A stretch of DNA of 64,000 bases from Halopseudomonas sp033852045 (GCA_033852045.1 JAWSVF010000004.1:434001-498000), one strand, 5' to 3'; positions 1 through 8,136 are shown, counted from the first letter of the stretch. Made by a program: numbers and translations. The notes: a model not told the origin generated them from the sequence alone.

Positions 1-143
1 AGTGCATTGGGTACGTAGGTGCGATAAATATCCAGCGTCTTTCTGCCCAGATCCATATAGGCAAGATAGGCCCGACTTCCGTCGATAGTTATGTAGAACT
101 GCTTGTCGCCCTGATCGTGCTGGATCGTTATTTCCTGGTCCAT
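1..143 (-). CDS. GNAT-family N-acetyltransferase, N-terminal fragment
   Basis: Only the first 47 codons are inside the window; the gene runs off the left edge. It starts with ATG at 143 behind a good ribosome site (GGGGAG, about 5 nt away). The start reads MDQEITIQHDQGDKQFYITI, then a segment ending in YRTYVPNAL. This matches the first strands of the short COG2388-type Gcn5-related acetyltransferases (about 90-100 residues), where a beta hairpin precedes the acetyl-CoA loop. The acetyl-CoA binding part is outside the window, so the family call rests on the N-terminus alone. Substrate unknown. It lies downstream of, and on the same strand as, the GntP permease, with a hairpin between them. Confidence 0.55.
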   Translation of the reverse strand, partial: MDQEITIQHDQGDKQFYITIDGSRAYLAYMDLGRKTLDIYRTYVPNA

Positions 144-181
144 TGTTGTTCTCCCCGGCAGTAAAATAACTGCAAACCTTA

Positions 182-221
182 TTGACCCGCGGCAGCGCTA
201 TAAATTCACTGCCGTGGTCAA
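182..221 (-). terminator. Inverted repeat after the GntP permease gene
   Basis: Arms TTGACC..CGGCAG (182-195) and CTGCCG.GGTCAA (209-221) can pair into a 12-bp interrupted stem with a 13-nt AT-rich loop, starting 7 bases beyond the permease stop codon. No U-run follows, so it may be a 3' end stabiliser or a weak terminator rather than a canonical intrinsic terminator. Confidence 0.4.
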
Positions 222-227
222 TTCGTT

Positions 228-1628
228 TCACGCGGGTGGCGTTACTCCCACCCCGAGCGCCATCAGCAACGCGATGGACGCCAGACAGGCTATCACTGGT
301 ATTGCCACCGTGACCATGAACATATCCTTGTACGCCTCACGGTGCGTCAGACCCATGATCATGAAGGTTGCGATAACCGCACCACAGTGTGGCAGTGAAT
401 CCAGACCGCCCGATGCAATCGCGGCAATACGGTGAAGGATTTCCGGTTCAATACCCATTTCCAGGTACTGCGGCGCCAGAGTTTGCATGAATATCTGCAA
501 ACCACCGGAAGACGATCCAACAATGGCCGATACTACACTCGCCGAAGCAAATACCGATAACAGCGGTGGCAGGTCGGCGTTGAGGATCCATTGGGCAAAT
601 TGGCTGAAGCCGGCTGTCTGGGTAACCACACCACCAAAACCAATCACGGCAGCAGTATTGATCAGCGGCATGATGGAGTCCTCTGCTCCCTGACCAAACA
701 CCTCAACCATCTTGCGACGCATGGAGGGAAAAAGGACCACGCAGGTGAGAGAGCCAAGAATCAGCGCCATACTTGGCCAGATGATCGGCTGAGCCTGACT
801 GAAGACCAGCAGGGACGCCAGAGCACTGTCACTTTGCGACCAGTCGGCCAGGGAAATAATCAGACGTGGCAGCATGATTGTGCCGAGCACTACCGCCATC
901 GGCACCAAAGACATTTTCCATGAAGGAACGTTATCCAGATCGCCAGCCAACTGCTCCATCCTGCGGTCCTGAGCATTCTCGACAAACCCTTCGCCATTGG
1001 CACGGGCTAGGCGCCAGCCGCGTTCTACATACCACATGCCCAGACCACCCATGATCAATGCAGCAAACAGACCGATCCAGCCCCCTGCGAACAGGTCAGT
1101 GCCCAACGAGCTGGCAGAGATGACGTTGTGAATGGAAGGCGTACCCGGTAACGCAGTCATGGTAAAGGTACCAGCACCAACAGACGTTGCCGCAGCCCAA
1201 AGACGTTTTGGCAAGTTGGCTTCACGCATCAAGGTGATGCCCAGCGGATACATGGTGAAGACCACGACAAAAACCACCACGCCACCATATGTCAGCAGAG
1301 CGCAGACAATCATGCCCACCAGAAGAGTGTGCTTAACACCAAGGCTTCGGGTTATGGCCAAGGAGATACTCTTCGCCGCCTGGCTGGTTGCCATGGCCTT
1401 ACCGAAGATTGCTCCACAAAGAAACAGCAGGAAAAAGCGCCCGGCAAAGCTGAACGCACCCAATGAGCCAGACGGATAGTATTCAAGCAAGGTACGGGGT
1501 ATCAGCAAACCATTGGTAACTGCCACCACCAGTGCGCAGACCAAAGACGCGATAAAGATATTGATTCCACGCATGGCCATGTAAATCAGTAGCGCAAGGC
1601 CGGCCAGCAGTCCCAGATTTCCCAGCAT
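228..1628 (-). CDS. GntP-family permease (organic acid or gluconate-type transporter)
   Basis: This is an inner-membrane proton symporter of 466 residues, the normal length for the GntP family (gluconate, D-serine, beta-hydroxybutyrate and similar acids). The protein is almost entirely hydrophobic, with about 12 membrane segments. Recognisable family segments include ATSVGAGTFTMTALPGTPSIHN near residue 165 (reported here in part: TMTALPGTPSIHN) and GGLDSLPHCGAVIATF near residue 410. A charged cytoplasmic loop lies near residues 205-235. The ATG start at 1628 has an AGGA ribosome site about 9 nt upstream. The exact substrate cannot be read from sequence; no dehydrogenase or kinase partner lies beside it here. 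It is transcribed divergently from oprI. Confidence 0.85.
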   Translation of the reverse strand: MLGNLGLLAGLALLIYMAMRGINIFIASLVCALVVAVTNGLLIPRTLLEYYPSGSLGAFSFAGRFFLLFLCGAIFGKAMATSQAAKSISLAITRSLGVKHTLLVGMIVCALLTYGGVVVFVVVFTMYPLGITLMREANLPKRLWAAATSVGAGTFTMTALPGTPSIHNVISASSLGTDLFAGGWIGLFAALIMGGLGMWYVERGWRLARANGEGFVENAQDRRMEQLAGDLDNVPSWKMSLVPMAVVLGTIMLPRLIISLADWSQSDSALASLLVFSQAQPIIWPSMALILGSLTCVVLFPSMRRKMVEVFGQGAEDSIMPLINTAAVIGFGGVVTQTAGFSQFAQWILNADLPPLLSVFASASVVSAIVGSSSGGLQIFMQTLAPQYLEMGIEPEILHRIAAIASGGLDSLPHCGAVIATFMIMGLTHREAYKDMFMVTVAIPVIACLASIALLMALGVGVTPPA

Positions 1629-1780
1629 AGGAAGCGTTCCTTTGTAGTTATAAATTGGCTCGCGACACGATACCGTAGCTACCGGACATTACAACTGTGC
1701 GCATGCACTCTTCCATGCGCTGAATAACAGACCTGTCAGGTGGTTTATGGCGCTGGAGTTTCGTTTTCCATGGTTGCTGC

Positions 1781-1786
1781 TAGACT
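1781..1786 (+). promoter_or_regulatory. Possible -10 element of the oprI promoter
   Basis: TAGACT preceded by TG one base upstream (extended -10 pattern) lies 56 bases before the oprI start codon. The region 16-17 bases upstream (GTTTCG) is a poor -35 box. Proposed only because oprI is normally very highly expressed and this is the best sigma70-like match in the gap. Confidence 0.3.
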
Positions 1787-1841
1787 CAAAACCGCCACAA
1801 GGCAGAATTTTTTACCGGTTTAGATTACCAAGGGGATATTT

Positions 1842-2102
1842 ATGAAAAACATATTGAGAGTATCAGCCATTTCACTAGCTGCATTGCTGGCAGTCGGTTG
1901 CAGCACCAACGAACATCAGCACCAACAAATGGAATCACGGGTTGCAGCCGCTGAGTCGTCGGTTGCACGCGCCCAGGCACGCGCTGACGAGGCCTATCGT
2001 ATGGCAGAAGAAGCCATGGCTGCAGCACAGCGCGCTGATCGCAAGGCCGAAGAAGCCAACGAGCGCGCCCGCCGCATGCTCGAACGCGCCAGCCGCAAGT
2101 AA
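1842..2102 (+). CDS. oprI: OprI-type murein lipoprotein
   Basis: Small abundant lipoprotein that anchors the outer membrane to peptidoglycan (Lpp/OprI family). It has 86 residues: a signal peptide ending in the lipobox LAVGC with the lipidated cysteine at residue 20, then an alanine-rich helical trimerisation region with heptads (ARAQARADEAYRMAEEAM), and a C-terminal ASRK. In the family the terminal lysine is the residue joined to diaminopimelate. The C-terminal half closely matches Pseudomonas OprI as I remember it. Ribosome site AGGGGA sits upstream of the ATG. The gene is monocistronic and is followed by a hairpin at 2125-2148. An L,D-transpeptidase gene, the enzyme type that attaches such lipoproteins in E. 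coli, ends just downstream on the opposite strand. Confidence 0.95.
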   Translation: MKNILRVSAISLAALLAVGCSTNEHQHQQMESRVAAAESSVARAQARADEAYRMAEEAMAAAQRADRKAEEANERARRMLERASRK

Positions 2103-2124
2103 GCCCGCTCTGTCAAATCCAGGT

Positions 2125-2148
2125 ATTCCGGCGCTCGTTAGCCGGAAT
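2125..2148 (+). terminator. Terminator-like hairpin after oprI
   Basis: A perfect 8-bp inverted repeat (ATTCCGGC, loop of 8, GCCGGAAT) begins 22 bases after the oprI stop. It is followed by GCTTTGATT, a poor U-tract, so it may work as a weak bidirectional terminator between convergent oprI and the L,D-transpeptidase gene. Confidence 0.55.
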
Positions 2149-2212
2149 GCTTTGATTCACGCCATCGCAACGCACGCCGACTAGTAACTCCTGCTGTTTC
2201 ACTGGGTGGTAA

Positions 2213-3193
2213 TCACCAGTAACTTTGAACCTGATCGACCTCTGGCTGATATTGCATCGCTGTTCCAATCAGAACGGGAATACCCGCTTCCGCGAACACT
2301 GCATCCCTGATCGCCTGCCAGTCCAGACGCACCCCTGCAGTAACATCGCTTCTCTGCGCGAGCAATTGCTGTATCGCTGCCTGGCGATCCAGAGTTGAGG
2401 GCAACCCGTGCTCATCCAGGGGCGTATGAGCTTCAAGATACAGATCACCCCTGCCGTCGAGTCCCAGCTTGAACGGCTGATTGACGATGCGCACGGACGT
2501 ATTCAGCGGGATCTGCGGAAACAGCTGGGTGATGTCCTCATTGCGCATGCGAAAACAGCCATGGCTTACCCGCATGCCGATGCCAAACTTTCTGTTGGTG
2601 CCGTGAATGACATATCCGCTCATGGCCAGATTCATCTTGAAGGGCCCCATCGGATTATCCGGACCCGGCGGCACCACCGCAGGAAGTATGTCGCCCTCGG
2701 CAGCATGCTCATCCCGGATGGACTGAGGTGGGTACCACGACGGATTGGCCTCCTTTCGCAAAACCCGAGTTTCGCCAATGGGTGAGGACCAACCCTCCCG
2801 GCCTATACCTACAGGAAAAGTCAGGACCTTACCGCCCTCGGGAGGGAAATAGTACAGCCGGTACTCCGGCAGGTTGATCACAATACCGGTGCGCGGTACG
2901 ACAGGGAGCACGTGCAAGCCGGGCATCCGTATTTCTGCCCCTTCACCCGGCAGCCAGGGGTCGAGTGAAGGATTTGCCGCGATCATTTCAAGATAACCAA
3001 AGCCATGCTCGCCACCCAGACTCGCAAAGGTGTCCTCATAACTGGCTGTGACGGTGTAAACCTCGCCTACCAATTCCTGACTCTCACCTTGCAGGGGGTA
3101 TTCAAAGGCCGCCAGGGGCCCTGCGCTACAGGCGAGCGACGCCAATACACCGCAGCTTACCTGCCTGATACGGGAAAGCAGAGTGCTACGCAT
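2213..3193 (-). CDS. L,D-transpeptidase (YkuD/ErfK-YbiS family), periplasmic
   Basis: Cell-wall cross-linking or lipoprotein-anchoring enzyme that uses a catalytic cysteine. Of 326 residues, the first ~30 are a signal peptide (cleavage near PLAAFEYP). Residues ~45-92 form a LysM-like peptidoglycan-binding region (YTVTASYEDTFASLGG...IRMPG). Residues ~100-240 are the YkuD domain, with the active-site signature HGTNRKFGIGMRVSHGCFRM holding Cys213. A longer frame beginning with TTG at 3211 exists, but ATG 3193 is preceded by GGGAG six bases upstream and is preferred. Its start lies one base from the stop of the upstream 112-codon gene, so the two are probably cotranscribed and translationally coupled. 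Whether it attaches OprI or makes 3-3 crosslinks is not shown. Confidence 0.9.
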   Translation of the reverse strand: MRSTLLSRIRQVSCGVLASLACSAGPLAAFEYPLQGESQELVGEVYTVTASYEDTFASLGGEHGFGYLEMIAANPSLDPWLPGEGAEIRMPGLHVLPVVPRTGIVINLPEYRLYYFPPEGGKVLTFPVGIGREGWSSPIGETRVLRKEANPSWYPPQSIRDEHAAEGDILPAVVPPGPDNPMGPFKMNLAMSGYVIHGTNRKFGIGMRVSHGCFRMRNEDITQLFPQIPLNTSVRIVNQPFKLGLDGRGDLYLEAHTPLDEHGLPSTLDRQAAIQQLLAQRSDVTAGVRLDWQAIRDAVFAEAGIPVLIGTAMQYQPEVDQVQSYW

Positions 3194-3194
3194 G

Positions 3195-3533
3195 TCAGTC
3201 TCCCTGGACAACGTTCAGATCTATTTGACGAAACTGGTCAGCAGTGTCGCCCGATCCGGGGTTTGCTGCTCGCCCGGAGCCTGCTCTAGCAATACGCTGC
3301 GAGCGAGCATGGGCAAGGCATTCGGGGCACAGTTGCGGCACAAGAGCGCGCAGCAACTCGGAAAAAACCGGTCTAGCGGGCAGCAAATCCCCACAAAGAG
3401 TTCGTTCTACCGGAATATCCAGACGTAGATTGATATCCACCAGGTGGGTATGCCAGGGATCGCCAATGAACAGATCATGTTGTTCCTCGCGCTCGACTAC
3501 GCACCATCTTCTGGCCATCCAGCTTGCTGTCAA
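3195..3533 (-). CDS. Conserved small hypothetical protein between tesA and the L,D-transpeptidase gene
   Basis: 112 codons; no domain recognised. The product begins (L/M)TASWMARRWCVVEREEQHDL and contains RPVFSELLRALVPQLCPECLAHA, with cysteines but no complete metal motif. No signal peptide or membrane segment is visible. The TTG at 3533 is favoured as start because AGGAG lies 7 nt upstream; an ATG at 3518 is the alternative and lacks a clear site. Its TGA stop is separated by one base from the ATG of the L,D-transpeptidase, which argues that it is a real, coupled gene. My recollection is that Pseudomonas genomes carry a short hypothetical gene at this position. Function unknown. Confidence 0.65.
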   Translation of the reverse strand: MTASWMARRWCVVEREEQHDLFIGDPWHTHLVDINLRLDIPVERTLCGDLLPARPVFSELLRALVPQLCPECLAHARSQRIARAGSGRAANPGSGDTADQFRQIDLNVVQGD

Positions 3534-3589
3534 AACCTGTCTCCTGCAGTACTAAATGGCTTCGGTGCCGCCGCTTGGCGACAGCGTAA

Positions 3590-4216
3590 TTAACGTGCAT
3601 CCAACCAGGCTTCGATCGGGGGCCATGCATTATCCAGAATACGCTCCTGCGCCTTGGCCGTTGGATGGATCCCATCAGCCTGCATCAATGTCCTGTCAGG
3701 TTCACCAGCAATCCCGACGAGCAAAAAAGGAACCAGTGGGACATCGTGCTTCTCACTCACATCGACGAAGACCTGCGCGAACGCCTGGGTAAAGCGCAAA
3801 CCGTAGTTCGGCGGCAATTGCATGCCCAACAGGAGGACATCCGCACCGGAGGTCTGAGCCTGTTCGACCATCTCCGAAAGATTCTGTTGCATATTGGCCG
3901 GCCGCATTCCGCGGAGCCCATCGTTGCCACCCAATTCTATCACTACCAGATCAGGCTCATGGCGCTCCAACAGGCGTGGCAGGCGGGCCAGCCCCCCTGC
4001 TGTAGTGTCACCACTCACGGACGCATTTATCACCGGGAGAGACTCTCCCCTGGCCTCCATACGCTGTTCAAGCAGAGATACCCAGCCATCGCTGATTTCC
4101 AGACCGAAAGCGGCGCTGATACTATCCCCGACTATCAATATCCCCTCAGCACTCACAGGCCAAGCCAGAGAGCTCAAAAGCACGATTGCCAGGTATTTTC
4201 TAATGACCCTAATCAA
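3590..4216 (-). CDS. tesA: TesA-type arylesterase / lysophospholipase (SGNH hydrolase), periplasmic
   Basis: Multifunctional esterase (acyl-CoA thioesterase, protease I, lysophospholipase L1 in E. coli) exported to the periplasm. 208 residues with an N-terminal signal peptide ending near PVSAEG. SGNH blocks are complete: GDSIS with nucleophile Ser32, Gly in SVSGD, GGND with Asn98, and DGIHPT with Asp181 and His184. The start must be TTG at 4216, because no ATG or GTG in frame would keep the signal peptide; GGGAT lies about 8 nt upstream. The divergent ABC gene begins only 12 bases away, the tesA-ybbA arrangement also known from E. coli. Confidence 0.92.
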   Translation of the reverse strand: MIRVIRKYLAIVLLSSLAWPVSAEGILIVGDSISAAFGLEISDGWVSLLEQRMEARGESLPVINASVSGDTTAGGLARLPRLLERHEPDLVVIELGGNDGLRGMRPANMQQNLSEMVEQAQTSGADVLLLGMQLPPNYGLRFTQAFAQVFVDVSEKHDVPLVPFLLVGIAGEPDRTLMQADGIHPTAKAQERILDNAWPPIEAWLDAR

Positions 4217-4228
4217 AAGGCAGATCCC

Positions 4229-4909
4229 ATGTCAGACAGCGTGATCGTTGCTAGCCACCTTAGCAAAGTCGTCAGTAGTCAGGAAGCGACATTGACCATC
4301 CTCGACAATGTAAGCCTGGCAATTGCCAAGGGCAGCAGCGTAGCCATTGTGGGTGCTTCAGGGTCCGGCAAGTCCACCTTGTTGAGTCTTCTTGCAGGGT
4401 TGGACCTACCCAGCAGTGGCGAGGTGCATCTGGCAGGCAAGAACCTGAGTGAACTCGACGAAGACCAGCGGGCAGAACTGCGCGCGGACCATGTCGGCTT
4501 TGTGTTTCAGTCGTTCCAGTTGCTCGATAGCCTGACCGCCCTTGAGAACGTCATGCTGCCCCTGGAGCTGCATGGTCGCCGCGATGCCCGCCAGCGCGCT
4601 GCCGACTTACTCGAACGCGTAGGGCTTGGCGCACGACTGACACACTATCCGCGTCAGCTCTCCGGTGGCGAACAGCAACGGGTAGCCATCGCCAGAGCCT
4701 TTGCCAGCGAACCGGACATCCTGTTTGCCGACGAACCGACCGGCAACCTGGACGCCGTGACTGGTCAACATATCACCGACCTGCTGTTCGACCTCAACCG
4801 CGAGCAGCACACCACACTGGTCATGGTTACCCATGATCAGCGTCTCGCTGAGCGCTGCCAGAGCGCATTGCAACTGGAAGCCGGACGCTTGCTGGAGCCC
4901 ACGCAATGA
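4229..4909 (+). CDS. ybbA: ABC transporter ATP-binding protein YbbA (MacB/LolD class)
   Basis: ATPase of a MacB/LolD-type exporter that works with the FtsX-like membrane protein encoded next. 226 residues: Walker A GASGSGKST near residue 42, Q-loop VFQSFQLL, signature LSGGEQQR near 144, Walker B DILFADEP near 163, then H-loop VTHD. An open frame continues far upstream (to 3665), but that stretch is antisense to tesA. The ATG at 4229 with AAGG 8 nt upstream gives the usual family length of about 228. Its stop overlaps the start of the next gene (ATGA). Because tesA starts 12 bases away on the other strand, promoters for both genes must lie inside or very close to the opposite coding region. 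Substrate unknown. Confidence 0.93.
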   Translation: MSDSVIVASHLSKVVSSQEATLTILDNVSLAIAKGSSVAIVGASGSGKSTLLSLLAGLDLPSSGEVHLAGKNLSELDEDQRAELRADHVGFVFQSFQLLDSLTALENVMLPLELHGRRDARQRAADLLERVGLGARLTHYPRQLSGGEQQRVAIARAFASEPDILFADEPTGNLDAVTGQHITDLLFDLNREQHTTLVMVTHDQRLAERCQSALQLEAGRLLEPTQ

Positions 4910-7407
4910 AAAACGGCACCTGGTCCCTGGCTACGCGCCTGCTGGCCCGTGAATGGCGCGCAGGGGAGCTGCGCGTGCTGGTCATGGCGTTGATTATTGC
5001 CGTACTGGTGAGCACCGCGATCAGCTTCTTCACTGACCGATTGCAACGGGGCATGGTCAGCCGGGCCGCCGAATTTCTGGGCGCCGATATGGTGGTGTCC
5101 TCCCGTGCACCGCTACCCGAAGCTTTTTTGCAAAGGGCTCTGGATGATGGCCTGTCCCATGTGGACGTGGTCGAATTCAACAGCATGATGAGCGGTGCGG
5201 TGGAGATCCAGCTCTCCAGCGTCAAGGCTGTAGGCACAGGCTATCCATTGAAGGGCCAGGTACGGGTAGCTGATGAAATGTTCGGTGCCGAACGCGTCGT
5301 CAATGCCATTCCAGCTCCCGGCGAAGTCTGGATCGAACCTCGGCTTGCCGCCCAGCTCGCCCTCAAGACCGGCGACACGCTGGATGTGGGTATGGCCAGC
5401 ATGAGCATCAGTGCGATGCTGACCTACGAGCCCGACAGGGCCGGAGATTTCTACAGCCTGACGCCGCGTGTGCTGATGAATCTGGCTGATCTTGAGGAAA
5501 CCGCCGTAGTCCAGCCGGGTAGTCGCGTGCGTTACCGCCTGCTCCTGAGCGGTCCCGAGGGAGCACTGCAAGGCTACGCCGACTGGTTGCGGCCGCAGCT
5601 TGAAGACAACCAACAACTGACCACAGTGGCTGATGATAACCAGCAGATCGGCAGCGCCCTGGATCGGGCTGCGCAGTTTCTGGGTCTGGCAAGCATTGCT
5701 GCCGTTGTACTGTCCGGTGTTGCTGTAGCCCTGTCTGCCAGTCGATTCGCCACGCGCCATTTCGATACCAGTGCGTTGCTGCGTTGCCTGGGCGCGAGCC
5801 GACGCCGGGTGATGTCGATCTTTCTGATACAGCTGGCCTGCCTTGGCCTGGTTGCCACGCTCATCGGGCTCGCTCTGGGCTGGGTCATGCAATGGGGACT
5901 GGTGCAGCTATTGCGCGAACTACTACCGCCGGATCTACCGGGCGTGGGCCTGAAACCTCTACTGGTCGGCGGCGCTACCGGTCTGATCGCACTGGCTGGC
6001 TTTGCCCTGCCCCCTCTTATACGACTGGGCCAGGTAGCACCGCTGCGGGTGCTGCGTCGCGATCTGGCGCCACTTCCGAGCAGTGGCTGGCTGATCTACG
6101 GCCTGGCACTAGGCGGATTGAGCCTGCTGATGTGGCAGTTCACCGGGAATCTGCGCATAACCCTCGCGGTAGTCTTCGGCGGCGCTCTTGCCGCGCTATT
6201 GCTGGGTCTGGTGGCCTGGGCGCTGCTGCGCGTATCGGGCAACCGGCTGCGCAATGCCGGCCTTGCCTGGCGCCTGGGCAGTGGCCAGCTTCTCAAGCAG
6301 CCTATTGCTGCCGCCGGCCAGATACTTGCGTTCGGTCTTATATTGATGTCGATGGTGGTGGTTCTGATCCTGCGCACCGAATTGCTCGATACCTGGCAAC
6401 AGCAACTACCCGAGGACACCCCCAACCACTTCGCGCTGAATATCATGCCAGCCGAGCAGGCCGAATTCACCGCGGCTCTGGAGCGTATCGGTGCGATTAG
6501 CGCCCCGCTTTACCCGGTAACTCCGGGGCGTTTGACCGAAATCAATGGTCAGCCAGTTCGCGAGCTGGTGACCAAGGAAAGCCAGGGCGAGCGTGCTATC
6601 AGCCGGGACCTGAGCCTAACCTGGTCAGCCACCATGGCCGCAGACAACAACCTTCTGGCGGGAGAATGGTGGCCGGAGCCGCTGCCTGAGAATGAGTCGC
6701 TGATCTCAATTGAATCGGGGCTGGCCGACAGCCTTGGCGTAGAAGTAGGTGATGTGCTGAGCTTCGTGATTGCGGGCCAGGTGCTGAATGCCCGCGTGCT
6801 GAATATTCGGGAAGTAAACTGGGACAACTTCACCCCCAACTTCTACGTTATCTTCTCACCCGGCAGCCTGGACTCCATGCCAGCAACCCTGCTCACCAGC
6901 TTCAGTCTGCCAACGGAAAAACGCGCAGAACTACGCGATCTGGCACGGGCCTTCCCGGCCATGACCTTGCTGGAAGTCGAGGCGCTGCTCAAACAGATTC
7001 GCGATATTCTCGCCCAGGTCACGCTGGCGGTGGAGTACGTCATGGTATTTGTCCTGCTGGCAGGCTTTACGGTGTTGTTCGCCGCGCTTCAATCGACCCT
7101 GGATAGTCGTCTTTATGAGGGAGCTCTGCTGCGCACGCTGGGGGCACGCAAGGGGCTGCTGCGACAGGCCAACCGCCTGGAGTTCGCCCTGCTGGGTTCC
7201 CTGGCCGGCATTATGGCGATTGTCGCTGCGGAGCTGATTACCTGGCTACTGTACCGCTTCGCGCTGAATCTGGACTGGTCACCGCATTATCTGTTCTGGG
7301 TGTTGGTGCCCTTGAGCGGTGCAGTTCTTATCGGTGTCGCAGGTGCACTGGGAACCCGGGCTGTGGTGCGGGAAAGTCCGATGCGCCTGATCAACCGCGG
7401 GAGCTAG
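4906..7407 (+). CDS. ybbP: FtsX-like ABC transporter permease YbbP
   Basis: Membrane partner of YbbA. 833 residues with one N-terminal membrane segment, a large periplasmic region (about 45-245), a first FtsX block of four helices (about 255-390), a further helical block (about 395-490), a second periplasmic region (about 500-690) and a final FtsX block (about 700-825). LRCLGASRRRV and LRTLGARKGLL are the paired cytoplasmic coupling segments typical of this two-FtsX class. The start overlaps the ybbA stop by 4 bases, so translation is coupled. In E. coli the transported molecule is unknown. Its TAG stop shares two bases with the greB stop on the other strand (CTAG at 7404-7407). Confidence 0.92.
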   Translation: MKNGTWSLATRLLAREWRAGELRVLVMALIIAVLVSTAISFFTDRLQRGMVSRAAEFLGADMVVSSRAPLPEAFLQRALDDGLSHVDVVEFNSMMSGAVEIQLSSVKAVGTGYPLKGQVRVADEMFGAERVVNAIPAPGEVWIEPRLAAQLALKTGDTLDVGMASMSISAMLTYEPDRAGDFYSLTPRVLMNLADLEETAVVQPGSRVRYRLLLSGPEGALQGYADWLRPQLEDNQQLTTVADDNQQIGSALDRAAQFLGLASIAAVVLSGVAVALSASRFATRHFDTSALLRCLGASRRRVMSIFLIQLACLGLVATLIGLALGWVMQWGLVQLLRELLPPDLPGVGLKPLLVGGATGLIALAGFALPPLIRLGQVAPLRVLRRDLAPLPSSGWLIYGLALGGLSLLMWQFTGNLRITLAVVFGGALAALLLGLVAWALLRVSGNRLRNAGLAWRLGSGQLLKQPIAAAGQILAFGLILMSMVVVLILRTELLDTWQQQLPEDTPNHFALNIMPAEQAEFTAALERIGAISAPLYPVTPGRLTEINGQPVRELVTKESQGERAISRDLSLTWSATMAADNNLLAGEWWPEPLPENESLISIESGLADSLGVEVGDVLSFVIAGQVLNARVLNIREVNWDNFTPNFYVIFSPGSLDSMPATLLTSFSLPTEKRAELRDLARAFPAMTLLEVEALLKQIRDILAQVTLAVEYVMVFVLLAGFTVLFAALQSTLDSRLYEGALLRTLGARKGLLRQANRLEFALLGSLAGIMAIVAAELITWLLYRFALNLDWSPHYLFWVLVPLSGAVLIGVAGALGTRAVVRESPMRLINRGS

Positions 7408-7877
7408 GCGGTGTAGTCGATCGCATTGATAACCCAACCCATCTCGCCCTCGGGGGTGACCACCACCACTTCATCCCCGACCGACTTGCCCAGTAAGGCA
7501 CGCGCCATGGGCGAGTCGATCGAGATGTAATCCTTGCGGCCGAAGATTTCATCGTAGCCCACTACGCGAAAGCGCCTCGCATCCCCATCATCGCTTTCAA
7601 CCTCCACCCAGGCACCGAAGAAAACCCGTCCGTCCTGCTCGGCCCTGTGCTCGACAACCTTCAGGTCCTCGATACGCTTGCGTAAATAACGCACCCGTCG
7701 GTCGATTTCGCGAAGCAACTTCTTGTTGTACTGGTAATCCGCATTTTCACTGCGATCACCGAGCGAAGCTGCCCAGGTTACCTTGCGTGTGGTGTCCGGC
7801 CTCTTCTCTCGCCAAAGGTAATCCAGCTCTTCCTTCAAGCGCGCATAGCCTTCAACCGTTATCAGACGTGTTGTCAA
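7404..7877 (-). CDS. greB: Transcript cleavage factor GreB
   Basis: Binds the secondary channel of RNA polymerase and stimulates cleavage of backtracked RNA. 157 residues: an N-terminal coiled coil (LKEELDYLWREKRPDTTRKV then ASLGDRSENADYQYNKK, which includes the acidic tip residues) and a C-terminal FKBP-like domain (GYDEIFGRKDYISIDSPMAR). The signature GDRSENADYQYNKK matches E. coli GreB. The frame is open upstream to 8000, but alignment to E. coli GreB puts the start at TTG 7877 (read as MTTRLITVEGYARLK), with GAGG 8 nt upstream. It is divergent from the nirBD regulatory region and convergent with ybbP. Confidence 0.93.
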   Translation of the reverse strand: MTTRLITVEGYARLKEELDYLWREKRPDTTRKVTWAASLGDRSENADYQYNKKLLREIDRRVRYLRKRIEDLKVVEHRAEQDGRVFFGAWVEVESDDGDARRFRVVGYDEIFGRKDYISIDSPMARALLGKSVGDEVVVVTPEGEMGWVINAIDYTA

Positions 7878-8121
7878 TGGGTCCGCCTCTGTTCTGCCGG
7901 TGATCCGCAACCGCGATCGCACCAAAAAAGGGAATTGCTTCGCCCTGCGCACCTTGATGGACCAGGCATCCGCTTCATCCAGCCAGTCACAGCCCTGCAC
8001 TCATATCCATTGCCCGGAGCGACCGCGCGGTCGCTTGATTCTCCCGGAGGCCCGCTATGCCTCGCCCTGAGAGATGTACAGGACAAAGTCGTCATTCGCG
8101 ATTGCCGACAGAAAAGTCAAA
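7878..8121. other. Intergenic stretch upstream of the nirBD promoter
   Basis: This 244-bp gap between the greB start and the nirB promoter has no credible gene. It holds an 18-bp perfect palindrome (8018-8035) and one half-conserved NtrC-like half site pair (GCACC, 5 nt, GGACC at 7949-7963). Activator sites for a sigma54 promoter would be expected here, but I cannot assign them firmly. Confidence 0.5.
8018..8035. repeat. Perfect 18-bp palindrome upstream of nirB promoter
   Basis: AGCGACCGCGCGGTCGCT is its own reverse complement. It lies about 87 bases upstream of the -24 element of the nirB promoter, a usual distance for an activator or repressor dyad. It does not match the NtrC consensus well. 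It could also be a greB 5' leader hairpin only if greB transcription began upstream of it. Confidence 0.5.
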
Positions 8122-8136
8122 TGGCACACAACTTGC
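8122..8136 (+). promoter_or_regulatory. Sigma54 (RpoN) promoter of nirBD
   Basis: TGGCACACAACTTGC has GG and GC separated by exactly 10 bases and matches the sigma54 -24/-12 consensus (TGGCAC-N5-TTGC) at every conserved base. It would start RNA near 8148, giving a leader of about 210 nt before nirB. Sigma54 control fits a nitrogen-assimilation operon activated by NtrC. Confidence 0.85.

Noticed and set aside
3665..4228. Long upstream extension of the ybbA frame (188 codons)
   Set aside because: It is antisense to tesA, has no relation to ABC proteins, and a proper start with ribosome site exists at 4229.
7949..7963. NtrC site (GCACC-N5-GGACC)
   Set aside because: Only one half matches the NtrC consensus fully; too weak to call as an operator.
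7878..8000. N-terminal extension of greB
   Set aside because: The extra residues have no counterpart in GreB; TTG 7877 aligns exactly with the known N-terminus.
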